25,901 nucleotides of DNA from Armatimonadota bacterium (lineage in GTDB: Bacteria > Armatimonadota > Chthonomonadetes > Chthonomonadales > Chthonomonadaceae). The translations under genes and the position numbers were made by a program. Position 1 is the first letter of the stretch. Each line of letters opens with the position of its first letter. The stretch spans positions 1-25,901 of the forward strand of contig JAPLCR010000328.1 of NCBI GenBank assembly GCA_026392135.1. The letters run 5' to 3'. Positions 8,652-16,935 of this stretch are shown here, piece by piece. Below the pieces are notes generated by a model, which worked only from the letters and a program-made list of their open reading frames with translations, had not been told where the DNA came from and made no database searches.

Positions 8652-8736
8652 GACAACCTCCTTCTGATAGCGGCTCATTTCGCGTTGTTAGCGATCATCG
8701 GAGCCGTGTTGATGTTGTAGTGATGTGAAACGCTCA

Positions 8737-10758
8737 TTATCTACTTCGTCCAACGAACTGAAACGCAATCCACGCCAGTATCGTCCCCAGTACCAGCCCT
8801 ATAATATCGCGCCAAAAGGAGATGGTAAGAGGCGTGTGGATATGGCAGAAGGTGTTGAGGAGCGAGACCTGTCCGATACACCCAAACACGAAGAGCGGTA
8901 GACCCAGCGAACGCTTCCCGCGCCAGCAGAGCGCAAGTCCTACGAGAAAGAAAGGGTGCCCAAACAGGAACTCTTTCGTGCGGGGGCGTACCACCAGAAC
9001 CTTCTCCAGAACGGCGCGAAGCTTCATTTCAATACCGGAAGCTCCTGCACCTGAATCGTTACCTGTGCGAGCAACCACAAAGGCAAGAAAGACTATCACG
9101 AGGAGCGAAACGAGCAGTACACCGAATCGGGCGGGTTCGTTGGCAATCTGTTGAATACGGGCGCGTATACGGCGTTTGAAAGCCCGATAGTCCTCGTTCT
9201 CACGCGCCGCACCGCCCAGAAAAGCGAACGTTGCAACAATGAGCAGAGGGATAAGGTGCTGTGCCTTTATGCCTAAGTACTGCTTGACGTGCATCATAAA
9301 GGGGCGCGTTGCGAGAACGCTTGCCACCATCACAATGCCTAGCGACGTTATCATACTGGCGTGAAGGAGGGCGCGAAACGCCTTACGGAAAGCCTGTACA
9401 GGAGAGTCGGGCGCGACTGTTTCACTTATCAAATCGGGAAAGACGCGCAAACACGCGATAGTTGGAAACGCGATACCCGCTAGAAGAGCGACATACTCCC
9501 TACCCTGCTCGCTCCAGTAGCAGAGTCCCCCGCAGAGCAGTGTAAGCAAGACGGTTCCCCTTATCTCAAAGGCTTTGGAGAGAGGTGCGATACAGTGGAG
9601 CATCCACATCAAGCCGCCTGCAATCCCCAACCCGATAAGCGCGAACAGAGGTCGCGGGATAGCAGGGTCGGGAAAACGGTTTGCGGTTCCCGTATCCAGT
9701 CCGCCGCCTGTCCACTTTGTTCCTGATTTTAAGCCCCTTACAATTTTATCAAGGTAGCGCAAGTTTTCGCCGATTGGGTCAGCCCCCGCCTGAGTCAGCA
9801 AGCGAACATAGAGAAAACGGATATTACGCTCCTGCCCTGCCCGCACATACCGCTCAACCACCTCTTTGTCGGTCATCGTCGCCATCTCAGCAATCTGAAT
9901 GCTGTGGACGCGGATAAAGTCGCCGCGTAGGTGCAAAGCGATCTGAGCGTCACCCTTCTGCTTACCGAACTCCACCGCGCCAAAGGCGATACCGGATGAG
10001 GGGAGGTCTCCCTCTTTCGCAGGGGCTTTCGGGTCGCGCAAAAGCTGTGCAACCTCTGTCTCTAGCCCTCGATAGCCGAGAACCTCCTCGCCTGTGAAAA
10101 TGACAATTTGCGCTCCCTGCTCTTTCAGGCTTTTGAGGTGAGCCTGTGCGGTGGTAGGGGTCACACCTGGGAAGTTGGCGGTTCGCGCCACAATCTGCAA
10201 GCCCAACTCTTTCGCGGCTTTGATAGCTTCTGGCGGCAAGCCGATACCGGCGGTGTGGAGGTAGGTGTAGGGTACGGGGGAGAGTATGATTGACGGTGAC
10301 GGTAGGCTATTACAATGGAATGATGTTAGTGCGGGGTACCGCTTTTGCAACGTCGACACATCTAGTTTCTCCAACACCTCGAAGTTTAGTACGAGATTTC
10401 GTGATTTGAGCGTCTCTTGAATACGCTGTTGTAGTTCCTTTGACTCAACATCAAAAGCACCATGCTCTCCTGTTTTGCTTCGCGTAATCTCGCCCGACTG
10501 TTCTAGGCTCGCGAAGGTGTCTTCCTGCACAATGAGTCCACTTACGCCCCGCTCTTTGAACTCCTTTAGGGTATCAGTGGGAGATTTCCCGCTCATGGCG
10601 GCGAGTTGAGCCACTTCGTGCCACTCAATACCGAGTTCGACGCGGCGGTTTCGCGCCTCTACGCGATAACGAAGGACATTACCGACAAGCCCAGCCAGCA
10701 CGCCAATAACAATGAGGAGGAGGAGAGGGCGCGGAAGGGCGCGGTTCGGTGTCTGCAT
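8737..10758 (-). CDS. DUF5693-family polytopic membrane protein
   Basis: A 673-residue protein with one N-terminal transmembrane segment (about residues 11-30), a large soluble region of about 340 residues, and a C-terminal half with roughly nine hydrophobic segments starting around residue 370. The soluble part carries the DUF5693 pattern: VELGIEWHEVAQLAAMSGK, LKEFKERGVSGLIVQEDT, then a TIM-barrel-like series (IVARTANFPGVTP, GAQIVIFTGEEVLGY). DUF5693 is found in Firmicutes, Armatimonadetes and others, often near cell-envelope polysaccharide genes; its biochemical role is not established. The ATG at 10758 has only a weak purine-rich site upstream. It lies 154 nt downstream of mutL and 85 nt upstream of the S15 gene. 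Confidence 0.85.
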   Translation of the reverse strand: MQTPNRALPRPLLLLIVIGVLAGLVGNVLRYRVEARNRRVELGIEWHEVAQLAAMSGKSPTDTLKEFKERGVSGLIVQEDTFASLEQSGEITRSKTGEHGAFDVESKELQQRIQETLKSRNLVLNFEVLEKLDVSTLQKRYPALTSFHCNSLPSPSIILSPVPYTYLHTAGIGLPPEAIKAAKELGLQIVARTANFPGVTPTTAQAHLKSLKEQGAQIVIFTGEEVLGYRGLETEVAQLLRDPKAPAKEGDLPSSGIAFGAVEFGKQKGDAQIALHLRGDFIRVHSIQIAEMATMTDKEVVERYVRAGQERNIRFLYVRLLTQAGADPIGENLRYLDKIVRGLKSGTKWTGGGLDTGTANRFPDPAIPRPLFALIGLGIAGGLMWMLHCIAPLSKAFEIRGTVLLTLLCGGLCYWSEQGREYVALLAGIAFPTIACLRVFPDLISETVAPDSPVQAFRKAFRALLHASMITSLGIVMVASVLATRPFMMHVKQYLGIKAQHLIPLLIVATFAFLGGAARENEDYRAFKRRIRARIQQIANEPARFGVLLVSLLVIVFLAFVVARTGNDSGAGASGIEMKLRAVLEKVLVVRPRTKEFLFGHPFFLVGLALCWRGKRSLGLPLFVFGCIGQVSLLNTFCHIHTPLTISFWRDIIGLVLGTILAWIAFQFVGRSR

Positions 10759-10912
10759 GAAAACGAAATCTCTTTCTGAACGGGTATCTTCCCTCCGCGC
10801 ACTACATCACGTATGTCTTATAAAGGCTCCGCAGAGGCGAGGGTTAGGGTTTGATTATACCCGTATTAAAGAGGCGATGGAAAATCCGATGTGTGCAGCA
10901 TCTCCTCGTGCC

Positions 10913-12823
10913 TTATGCCCTCTTGAACTGCTTATCCAGATCCTTAAACGCTATCGTGACGACAATGGGGCGACCATGCGGGCAGAGGTAGGGATTCTCC
11001 GTCTCCGCAAGCTGTTCTAGCAGACCGCGCATCTCCTCCATGCCAAGCGGGTCTCCCGCCTTGACCGCCATCTTGCAGGCGTTCGTAATTGTCACATGGT
11101 CTTGCAGAACGAGGAGGCGGCGTGAAATGCTCTGGTTCACCAGCTCGTCTATCATATCCCGCAAAATTAGTTCGTAAGACTTCTTTACCAGAACGGCGGG
11201 AATGGCGCGAACCACAAAACTCTCTCCTCCGAAGAGTGCTATCTCCCAACCGCTCTTGGAGAAACTCTCAAGGTGTTCCGTAAGTAGAAGTGCCTCTCGC
11301 TTGCCAAGTGTGAGGGTGACGGGAATTGCAAGGCGTTGCATGGGGATGCCGTTCGACATTCGCTTTACGGTCAGCCGCTCATACAGAACGCGCTCGTGGG
11401 CAACGTGCTGGTCTATCACGGCGATACCCGCAGGGGTGAGGGCGATGATATAGGTATTTCGCGCCTGCCCCAGTACCTGAAACTCGCGTAGCTGCTCCGC
11501 GAACGGCTTGGGGCGTGGGCGAACCTCTAGTGCCTCCTCCTCAAAAGGGTCTCGCGCTGTTGTAGGCAAGGAGCTCTCTTCTTGCGCTTGCAGGGCGGGA
11601 TGCGAAGTTGACTCTGGTGGTGCAAACCCCTCTATCACCGCATCCACCATGTCCGAAAAGGAGTGGTGGGATTGATTGTGAGAGGAGGGCGTTTCTCGGT
11701 ACGAAGGGGTGGACATACCTCTTTCAACAGGCATGGGGAGTTGGAACTGACTCGGTGGACGCTCCTCCAGTGAAGTCGTGTCCAGAGGTGTGGTTGGTAG
11801 AATGCTAGAGCGGACGGACGGCACTATTCCATACGCCAATAGAGCCGACTTGACTGCCTGACTCACCGCATGATGCACCTCGCCGTCTCGTGTAAACTTG
11901 ACCTCTGTTTTGGTGGGGTGGACGTTCACATCTACCATATCGGGGTGAATATCTACGAAAATTACCGCTATTGGGTAGCGGCTCTCTGGCGTAAGTGAAC
12001 GAAATGCCTCTTCCAAAGCGTGACCAAGTAGGCGGCTTTTAATGGGTCTTCCATTTACGTAGAAAAGTTCGTGCGAGCGTCCGGGTCGGGTCAAATCAGG
12101 GGTGGCAATAAATCCTTGTACGTGCAAATCGCCCGTCTCGTGTTCGATGGGGATAAGTTTACGGGCAATGTCACGGCTCCACACAGCGGCGATGGCGGCT
12201 AGGTGATCTCCTGTTCCCGGTGTGGAAAAGGTTTCGTTACTGCCATGTCGCACTCGAAACGCGATAGCGGGGTTGGCAATAGCAAGGTGTCCTACTACCT
12301 CAACGGTACGGGATAGTTCGGCGGGTGTGCTTTTCAGGAACTTGAGGCGGGCAGGGGTGTTATAAAAGAGGTCGCGTATCTCCATAGTCGTACCATCTCG
12401 CACCGCTACCTCAGACACGCTCTCGATATCACCCCCCAGTATGACTATCTCGGTTCCACTCTCTTCGTCTTCGGGCTTTGATGTGAGCGTGAACTTGGAG
12501 ACGGAGGCTATAGAAGGCAGAGCCTCCCCCCGAAATCCTAGCGTGCGTATCGAGAAAAGGTCGTCTGCCGTCTTTATTTTGCTTGTGGCGTGGCGTTGCA
12601 GGCAGAGAACACTGTCGGCGCGACTCATACCATGCCCGTTGTCCATCACCGAGAGGCACTTTGTACCGCCCTCCTCTAGCGTCACGGTTATCTGTGTGGC
12701 GTTCGCGTCTATCGCATTCTCCACCAACTCCTTAACGGCGGAAGCGGGGCGCTCCACAACTTCACCCGCCGCGATTCGATTCGCGGTGTTGTCGTCTAGT
12801 ATCTGTATGCGATTAATTGCCAT
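10913..12823 (-). CDS. mutL: DNA mismatch repair protein MutL (endonuclease type)
   Basis: A 636-residue MutL. The N-terminal GHKL ATPase has all family motifs: IAAGEVVERPASAVKELVEN (E32 is the catalytic Glu), DNGHGM (61-66), TLGFRGEALPSI and FYNTPARLKFLK. A low-complexity linker (about 335-440) follows. The C-terminal dimerisation domain carries the metal-binding endonuclease motif at D471 (DQHVAHERVLYE; canonical DQHA has Val here), ACKMAVKAGDPL, and CPHGRP at C614. Such MutL proteins nick the daughter strand in bacteria without MutH. No mutS is in the window. The ATG at 12821-12823 is right for the MutL N-terminus (MAINRIQILDDNTANRIAAG) and has GGGGAG about seven nt upstream; the longer in-frame start is not credible. 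Confidence 0.97.
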   Translation of the reverse strand: MAINRIQILDDNTANRIAAGEVVERPASAVKELVENAIDANATQITVTLEEGGTKCLSVMDNGHGMSRADSVLCLQRHATSKIKTADDLFSIRTLGFRGEALPSIASVSKFTLTSKPEDEESGTEIVILGGDIESVSEVAVRDGTTMEIRDLFYNTPARLKFLKSTPAELSRTVEVVGHLAIANPAIAFRVRHGSNETFSTPGTGDHLAAIAAVWSRDIARKLIPIEHETGDLHVQGFIATPDLTRPGRSHELFYVNGRPIKSRLLGHALEEAFRSLTPESRYPIAVIFVDIHPDMVDVNVHPTKTEVKFTRDGEVHHAVSQAVKSALLAYGIVPSVRSSILPTTPLDTTSLEERPPSQFQLPMPVERGMSTPSYRETPSSHNQSHHSFSDMVDAVIEGFAPPESTSHPALQAQEESSLPTTARDPFEEEALEVRPRPKPFAEQLREFQVLGQARNTYIIALTPAGIAVIDQHVAHERVLYERLTVKRMSNGIPMQRLAIPVTLTLGKREALLLTEHLESFSKSGWEIALFGGESFVVRAIPAVLVKKSYELILRDMIDELVNQSISRRLLVLQDHVTITNACKMAVKAGDPLGMEEMRGLLEQLAETENPYLCPHGRPIVVTIAFKDLDKQFKRA

Positions 12824-13104
12824 GCTAATCTCCCCCCAACCCATCTCCGCACCGGAGAGGGGCGAATGCCCGGTATTGCAAGGTTTTGTACTCCTCAAAG
12901 GTCATCAGAAAACGGAACCACTGTGCAGGAAGCAAAGAGGTCTCCCCTTTGTGAGGGGCTTCATCGGGGTCTGTACGATATCTGTGTTCAAAAATCGAAT
13001 CGCCACACAAACCCGCCTATAGGTCAAGCCCTTCTCCCGAATCGGGAGAAGGGTGTCCGCAGAACGGGATGAGGGGCGGGTGCTACAAGCCTTATGGGGC
13101 GAAA
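12824..13104. repeat. Intergenic region with three short GC-rich palindromes
   Basis: This 281-nt gap between the DinB-like gene's stop and mutL contains no credible ORF. It holds three simple hairpins made of C-rich then G-rich halves: 12844-12858 (6-bp stem), 12944-12958 (5-bp stem) and 13029-13053 (12-bp perfect stem, one-base loop). The same style of element occurs at 23408-23428. This fits a dispersed intergenic palindrome family, but copies elsewhere in the genome cannot be checked here. Confidence 0.55.
13029..13053. repeat. Perfect 12-bp palindrome, REP-like
   Basis: Arms 13029-13040 and 13042-13053 are exact reverse complements (CCCTTCTCCCGA and its complement) with a single A between them. 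There is no T-run on either side, so it is not a typical intrinsic terminator, although it lies 52 nt past the DinB stop. Confidence 0.7.
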
Positions 13105-13614
13105 TCAGTTATCCGGTGTCTCCTCGCCCAAAAGATGCCGCGCCGTAAACATCTGCCCTGTATGATACGCGATATGAAATGCCGCGTACTTTAGACAGGC
13201 GCGATACGTGAAATACTCAGGCTGTCCGGGAGGAACGCCGTCTAAATCGGGGTTCAACGCCTTAAAATATGCCAGCGACTCGTTATGCACCCTGAGCAGT
13301 TCGCTATAGACCTGTTCGGCAGTCATCGCCAATAACTCATTCGTAGGCGAAGCCGCTAGAGTGGACGGGTAGTACCGGAAGTGGTGGTCTAACAGAACGC
13401 TTTTCACTTGGAACTTTACTCTGTCAGCCGCGTTATTCCCGCCATCTCCCGCGAACCGCATCGACTCCCAGTAGGCGATATGCCCCGCCAACTCCCCTAC
13501 AGAGAGAAGACCCTCCGCAGGGCGTTTCCAAACGTTCTCGTCCGCCAACCCCTCAAATGCGAACTTCACCTCGAAATACCCCTCTTCCAAAGCCTCTAAG
13601 TAAGCCTCAAGCAT
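13105..13614 (-). CDS. DinB-superfamily protein
   Basis: A 169-residue four-helix bundle protein of the DinB/YfiT superfamily. The metal-binding His triad is visible at H45 (ELAGHIAYWE), H147 and H151 (FHIAYHTGQM). Family members include thiol-dependent S-transferases (bacillithiol or mycothiol) and proteins of unknown role; despite the name, DinB is not a DNA polymerase. The ATG at 13612-13614 has AAGGAGAGG about six nt upstream, and the start is 18 nt after the FG-GAP gene's stop, so it is probably the last gene of the ThuA operon. Cytoplasmic. Confidence 0.85.
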   Translation of the reverse strand: MLEAYLEALEEGYFEVKFAFEGLADENVWKRPAEGLLSVGELAGHIAYWESMRFAGDGGNNAADRVKFQVKSVLLDHHFRYYPSTLAASPTNELLAMTAEQVYSELLRVHNESLAYFKALNPDLDGVPPGQPEYFTYRACLKYAAFHIAYHTGQMFTARHLLGEETPDN

Positions 13615-13632
13615 CTGTCGCCTCTCCTTTCT

Positions 13633-14820
13633 CTACTCCTGTAAAAATACGAACACGCCTTTCTTGTTTGAGACAACCACATCCATCTTGCCGTCCTTGT
13701 TCACATCGGCGGTTGTCACCTGCGTACCCACGCCCGAATCGGTATCAATGAGGTGGCGAATCCACTCCACTTTGCCGCTCACACGCTTATACTCATACCA
13801 GTAGAGAAAAGCCGGCAAGCTCGCGTCAACATCGCCGTCGGGCCCATGTGCCCAGAAGCGTTTGCCCGTCACGAAGTCCATCTGACCGTCGCCGTTCATA
13901 TCTGCCATCGCCATGCCGTGTGACTGCGAGAACGAGTCGTCTATCGTATGCTGAATGAACTCCGTACCCGTCGCCGTGCGCTTCTGTTCGAACCACCAGA
14001 CCCCTTTGTTGTGCGCGGAGCTACAGATAACATCGGGCAGACCGTCGCCGTTCACGTCCGCGACGTACATCTGAGCGCAGGCGGCACTAAAGTTTGCAGG
14101 AACGAACTGCCAAGGGGAGGTTCGCGGGTCTTTCGGGGCGAGCCAGTAGCCGCCGTTGCAGAGAATGTCCTTGCGCCCGTCGCCGTTAACATCGCCCACG
14201 CCCAAGCCGTGCGAGAAGCGTTGAGAGCCGGGCTGATTCGGGGCGCTGACCACGTGTCGCTCCCCCTCTTCGCCGTTTGTTCCCTTTTTCGGCTCTATCC
14301 ACCCTACTGTCTTGTCGTCTCCCATCACGAAAACGGGGTTCTTTCGACCGATAAGGTCTATGAAGGCGGCGCTTTCGTTGCAGGAGTTGTCAGAGATGAG
14401 ATGCTCCTTCCAGAAACCCTCCTTGTTTTTGGGGTTCTCTCGCCAAACAGTTTTCGCGCCGGGGAACCCAATTACAAGCTCATCCATCCAGCCATCGTGG
14501 TTCACATCGGCGGTAAACACAAAGAAGGAGTTGCTGTAGCCGTGAGCGGGTTCGTACTTGCCCGGCTCCGCTATGTGGTGGGCTTTCCAGTTGGGCGCTT
14601 CGTACCAGATTTCGCCCACGAGAATATCGGGTTTGCCATCGTGGTTCACATCGGCTACGGCGCACCCTTCCGAGCGAAATTCGCGGTCTAACACGATTTT
14701 CTGGAAGGTAGACTCTTCGCGTTTTACGGCGGCGGAGGCGGGGCGCATACTGAGCGATTTCGCTCCCGCGCCAAGCAGTAGGATAGGGGCTGCCAGCAAG
14801 CCCAAAAGTCTCAGTTTCAT
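13633..14820 (-). CDS. Exported FG-GAP/VCBS repeat protein
   Basis: A 395-residue protein with a signal peptide (about 1-20, KLRLLGLLAAPILLLGAGA). It carries six calcium-loop repeats of the DxNxDGxxD type: DVNHDGKPD, DVNHDGWMD, DVNGDGRKD, DVNGDGLPD, DMNGDGQMD and DVNKDGKMD. They are spread through a seven-bladed-propeller-like FG-GAP domain, in which Ca ions bind the loops. Such proteins are usually periplasmic or outer-membrane associated and bind ligands. The ATG is 1 nt after the nucleotidyltransferase stop, with AAGGAGAGGA upstream, showing tight translational coupling. Its neighbours ThuA and the nucleotidyltransferase suggest a sugar-related operon, but the propeller's ligand is unknown. 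Confidence 0.88.
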   Translation of the reverse strand: MKLRLLGLLAAPILLLGAGAKSLSMRPASAAVKREESTFQKIVLDREFRSEGCAVADVNHDGKPDILVGEIWYEAPNWKAHHIAEPGKYEPAHGYSNSFFVFTADVNHDGWMDELVIGFPGAKTVWRENPKNKEGFWKEHLISDNSCNESAAFIDLIGRKNPVFVMGDDKTVGWIEPKKGTNGEEGERHVVSAPNQPGSQRFSHGLGVGDVNGDGRKDILCNGGYWLAPKDPRTSPWQFVPANFSAACAQMYVADVNGDGLPDVICSSAHNKGVWWFEQKRTATGTEFIQHTIDDSFSQSHGMAMADMNGDGQMDFVTGKRFWAHGPDGDVDASLPAFLYWYEYKRVSGKVEWIRHLIDTDSGVGTQVTTADVNKDGKMDVVVSNKKGVFVFLQE

Positions 14821-14821
14821 G

Positions 14822-15616
14822 TTAGTCCTCTCCTTTTCGAGGGGGTTCCAAACCCACCGCCTCGAAATCCGAGGGGCGGTCTAAATCGGTAGCAATCTCT
14901 GGGTTGTTGCAGACAACAGCGCGGGCGGTAGCCCCCAGCAGTCGCGATACCCGCGCCTCCAGAAACGGTAGAGTGAGCAGGTTTGGCGAAAGCAGTTGCG
15001 ACAATACAAGGCGAAATACGGTTCCCACCCCCAACATAAGTGCGAGGCGTAGAGGGCTTTTGCGGGCGGCGTAGGCGGCGGCGATTTTCTCGCGTTGCGC
15101 TTTCAGCGAGGCGGGATTCACGAGCATTAGGTTGCCGCCCGTAAACGCGCCCTCTCGTATCTTGAGGCTAGTGCGCTTAACGTTGGGGTAACGCGCATAG
15201 CAGTTTGCGACAGGAACGATGGGGTAGAGTATCGTCGCCCCCGTTTTTTTTGCGATTTCAAGGGCGGCATCCACGAACTCTGTGATGTTTTCGGGGTTTA
15301 GGAAAGGCAAATCCGCCGTCGCAATCAGAAGGTAGGGCGCATCTATCGCGGGCTCTAGGCTTGCGAAGACATTCTCCACAAACCCGCCTGAATCGGATAT
15401 CTGTTGGTAGAGGGGACTGGGGGGGACGTTGCCGACTACCGCAATCGCGCTAATACCCGCTGTTCCCTGCAACGCCTCCACAACCCTGTCAAGCAGTCGC
15501 TTGCCCTGCACCACCACCATTGCGCGATTCTCCTCGCCGGTCAGGGCGAGCATATCGGGCTTCGCTTTGCCCCCTGCAAGAATAGAGCAGGGGACTTTTA
15601 TCGGGGTATCGCTCAA
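14822..15616 (-). CDS. MobA-like NTP-transferase (nucleotidyltransferase family)
   Basis: The product (264 residues) begins with the nucleotidyltransferase glycine loop SILAGGKAKPD and has the acidic metal-binding motif ATADLPFL (about residue 110), the organisation of MobA-like and sugar-phosphate nucleotidyltransferases. The canonical GxSxRMG segment is altered (LAGGKAKPDMLALTGEENRA), as in a distinct MobA-like subgroup. Its substrate is unknown. An open frame reaches 15811, but its first 65 residues lie inside ThuA. I chose a TTG at 15614-15616, two nt after the ThuA stop and about five nt after AGG; a GTG at 15640 is the alternative. The next gene starts 1 nt after this one's stop. Cytoplasmic. 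Confidence 0.78.
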   Translation of the reverse strand: MSDTPIKVPCSILAGGKAKPDMLALTGEENRAMVVVQGKRLLDRVVEALQGTAGISAIAVVGNVPPSPLYQQISDSGGFVENVFASLEPAIDAPYLLIATADLPFLNPENITEFVDAALEIAKKTGATILYPIVPVANCYARYPNVKRTSLKIREGAFTGGNLMLVNPASLKAQREKIAAAYAARKSPLRLALMLGVGTVFRLVLSQLLSPNLLTLPFLEARVSRLLGATARAVVCNNPEIATDLDRPSDFEAVGLEPPRKGED

Positions 15617-15618
15617 AT

Positions 15619-16365
15619 CTAGCCTAACTTTCGGGCGCACCAGACGGCGGCGTTTCGCATTATCTGACGCACATTGGGGTCGTAGTAGGTGGGATAGGTT
15701 TCGTGTCCGGGGCGGAAGTAGAAGACTCGCCCAGCACCCTCGCCCTCGCCAACTCCTTTGCCGGGTCCTGATGTGAAGCCCTCGGTTTTGCCGCGTCCAA
15801 CAGACCAGCAAGCCCCGCTAGGGAAGTACTCGCCGCCAAGCGGGAAGTAGGACTGTAAAACGACGCACTGTGGCGGGGGAACATCAAAGGGGGAGCCGTA
15901 CATCTCTTCGCGGTCAAGGGTAAAGTCCGAAACGCCTTGCGCGATGGGGTGACGCGGGGCGCAGACGGTTATCTCTTCGGTGTCGGCGGGTTCGGCTTCG
16001 CGCCAGCCGCCTTTGAGGTGACCGGGGCAGGCGAGAACCCACTGTAATGTTTTGGAGTAGTGGGCAGAGTGGAGGGCGACTAAGCCCATTCCGCGCTCGT
16101 GAACATTTGTGAAGACGCGCCGCGCCGTCTCCTCAGTCACCTCGTGGTGGCGGGCGTGTCCCCACCAGAAAAGCACATCCGCCTCAGCGAGTAGTGCCTC
16201 TGCACAGCCCTGCTCCGCCATATCAAGGTTAATAGCCGTCGCCTGAATACGCGGGTCGAGAGCCTCCAAGCCCTCCGCTATTGCGCCGTTAATGCCGTGC
16301 GGATATATCTCTTTGGGGGCGTGAGACGGGTTTTCGTCCCAGATCAGTACACGTATCTTGTCCAT
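15619..16365 (-). CDS. ThuA-domain protein (trehalose-utilisation type)
   Basis: A 248-residue ThuA (class I glutamine-amidotransferase-like) protein. It has the N-terminal strand IRVLIWDENPSHAP, DVLFWWGHARHHEV, GLVALHSAHYSKTL (His-rich strand typical of ThuA), then ITVCAPRHPIAQGVSDFTL (HPIAxG motif) and the C-terminal GRVFYFRPGHETYPTYYDP. ThuA-type proteins are linked to disaccharide or trehalose catabolism, but most lack proven activity. The ATG at 16363-16365 has AAGGAG about eleven nt upstream. No signal peptide. It is the first gene of the four-gene operon ThuA > NTP-transferase > FG-GAP > DinB. The region upstream contains no obvious promoter box. Confidence 0.9.
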   Translation of the reverse strand: MDKIRVLIWDENPSHAPKEIYPHGINGAIAEGLEALDPRIQATAINLDMAEQGCAEALLAEADVLFWWGHARHHEVTEETARRVFTNVHERGMGLVALHSAHYSKTLQWVLACPGHLKGGWREAEPADTEEITVCAPRHPIAQGVSDFTLDREEMYGSPFDVPPPQCVVLQSYFPLGGEYFPSGACWSVGRGKTEGFTSGPGKGVGEGEGAGRVFYFRPGHETYPTYYDPNVRQIMRNAAVWCARKLG

Positions 16366-16499
16366 AGTCCAAACATCTCCTTCAGTTTTGCGTTATGAAG
16401 GTATGTTCGCCTTTTGGAAACGAATCTCCTAGTTAAAAATACCCTACCGCCAGATTCTCTCTCCGCATGAGGTTTAGGCGCGAATCGAACACCCAGAAA

Positions 16500-16535
16500 A
16501 CGAGGAGGATAGCCTGTATAGACTATCCTCCTCGT
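16500..16535 (-). terminator. Perfect 13-bp hairpin terminator after the coiled-coil gene
   Basis: Arms 16500-16512 and 16523-16535 (ACGAGGAGGATAG and its complement) are exact, with a 10-nt loop. On the minus strand a TTTT run follows. It lies 24 nt past the coiled-coil gene's stop and just upstream of the ThuA gene, separating two transcription units. Confidence 0.85.
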
Positions 16536-16558
16536 CTGCCTTCTCAAACTCTTCGCGT

Positions 16559-16888
16559 CTAGTGTTGTACGAAGTTTGCTTTTTGTGCGGGAGCGTTGTT
16601 CTTGTTATTCTGAATATATGCCGCTAGTTGGGTGAGCAGTCTCTTCTGTTGAGCGAGTTCCGCTTTTATGGAAGCGTTCTCCGTCGCCATAGTGGTGACT
16701 TGCGCCTTCAACGATGTAATCTCCGCTTTTTGCGAACTGTTTCTTGCGTGTTCCTTCTGCATCTGGTTCAAGGGCATAGGAGTTAGCAGGTGGTAGCGCA
16801 CAGTGAAGGGTTTTCCTGTCTTGTCGGCGGTCTTGTAGCGGAAGATGACAGGTCGAGTAAGTCTTGTTGCACTAATACAATTAGACAC
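16559..16888 (-). CDS. Small coiled-coil protein, likely remnant of an S74 tail-fibre chaperone domain
   Basis: A 109-residue protein starting with GTG at 16886-16888, supported by AGGAGA about ten nt upstream. Residues 10-18 (LTRPVIFRY) and the segment GKPFTVRYHLLTPMPLNQMQ resemble two separated parts of the peptidase S74 intramolecular chaperone domain (…PVTFRYK…, and GKPYTVRYEAV…LLNEF). They are followed by a heptad-repeat coiled coil (EITSLKAQVTTMATENASIK). In intact domains roughly 35 residues, including the catalytic region, lie between the two parts. This reads as an internally deleted remnant, or a shortened derivative with only the coiled coil left functional. The match is from memory. 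It is 47 nt downstream of the transglutaminase stop and ends at the terminator at 16500-16535. Confidence 0.6.
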   Translation of the reverse strand: MSNCISATRLTRPVIFRYKTADKTGKPFTVRYHLLTPMPLNQMQKEHARNSSQKAEITSLKAQVTTMATENASIKAELAQQKRLLTQLAAYIQNNKNNAPAQKANFVQH

Positions 16889-16935
16889 AGTTCACGATTC
16901 TCCTACTCTCTCCCCTTTTTTGCGAGAATGATTCT

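Noticed and set aside
12441..13022. Plus-strand open frame opposite the start of mutL
   Set aside because: It is antisense to the conserved GHKL ATPase motifs, and has no recognisable domain.
13948..14691. Long plus-strand open frame opposite the FG-GAP gene
   Set aside because: It is a shadow of the FG-GAP frame; the minus-strand product has a signal peptide and six clear Ca-binding loops.
14822..15811. Longer NTP-transferase reading frame starting at 15811
   Set aside because: Its first 65 residues lie inside the ThuA coding region and have no family features; the real start is near 15616.
16344..16547. Open frame between the ThuA and coiled-coil genes
   Set aside because: It overlaps the ThuA start and the terminator hairpin, has no ribosome-binding site, and is basic and low in family features.
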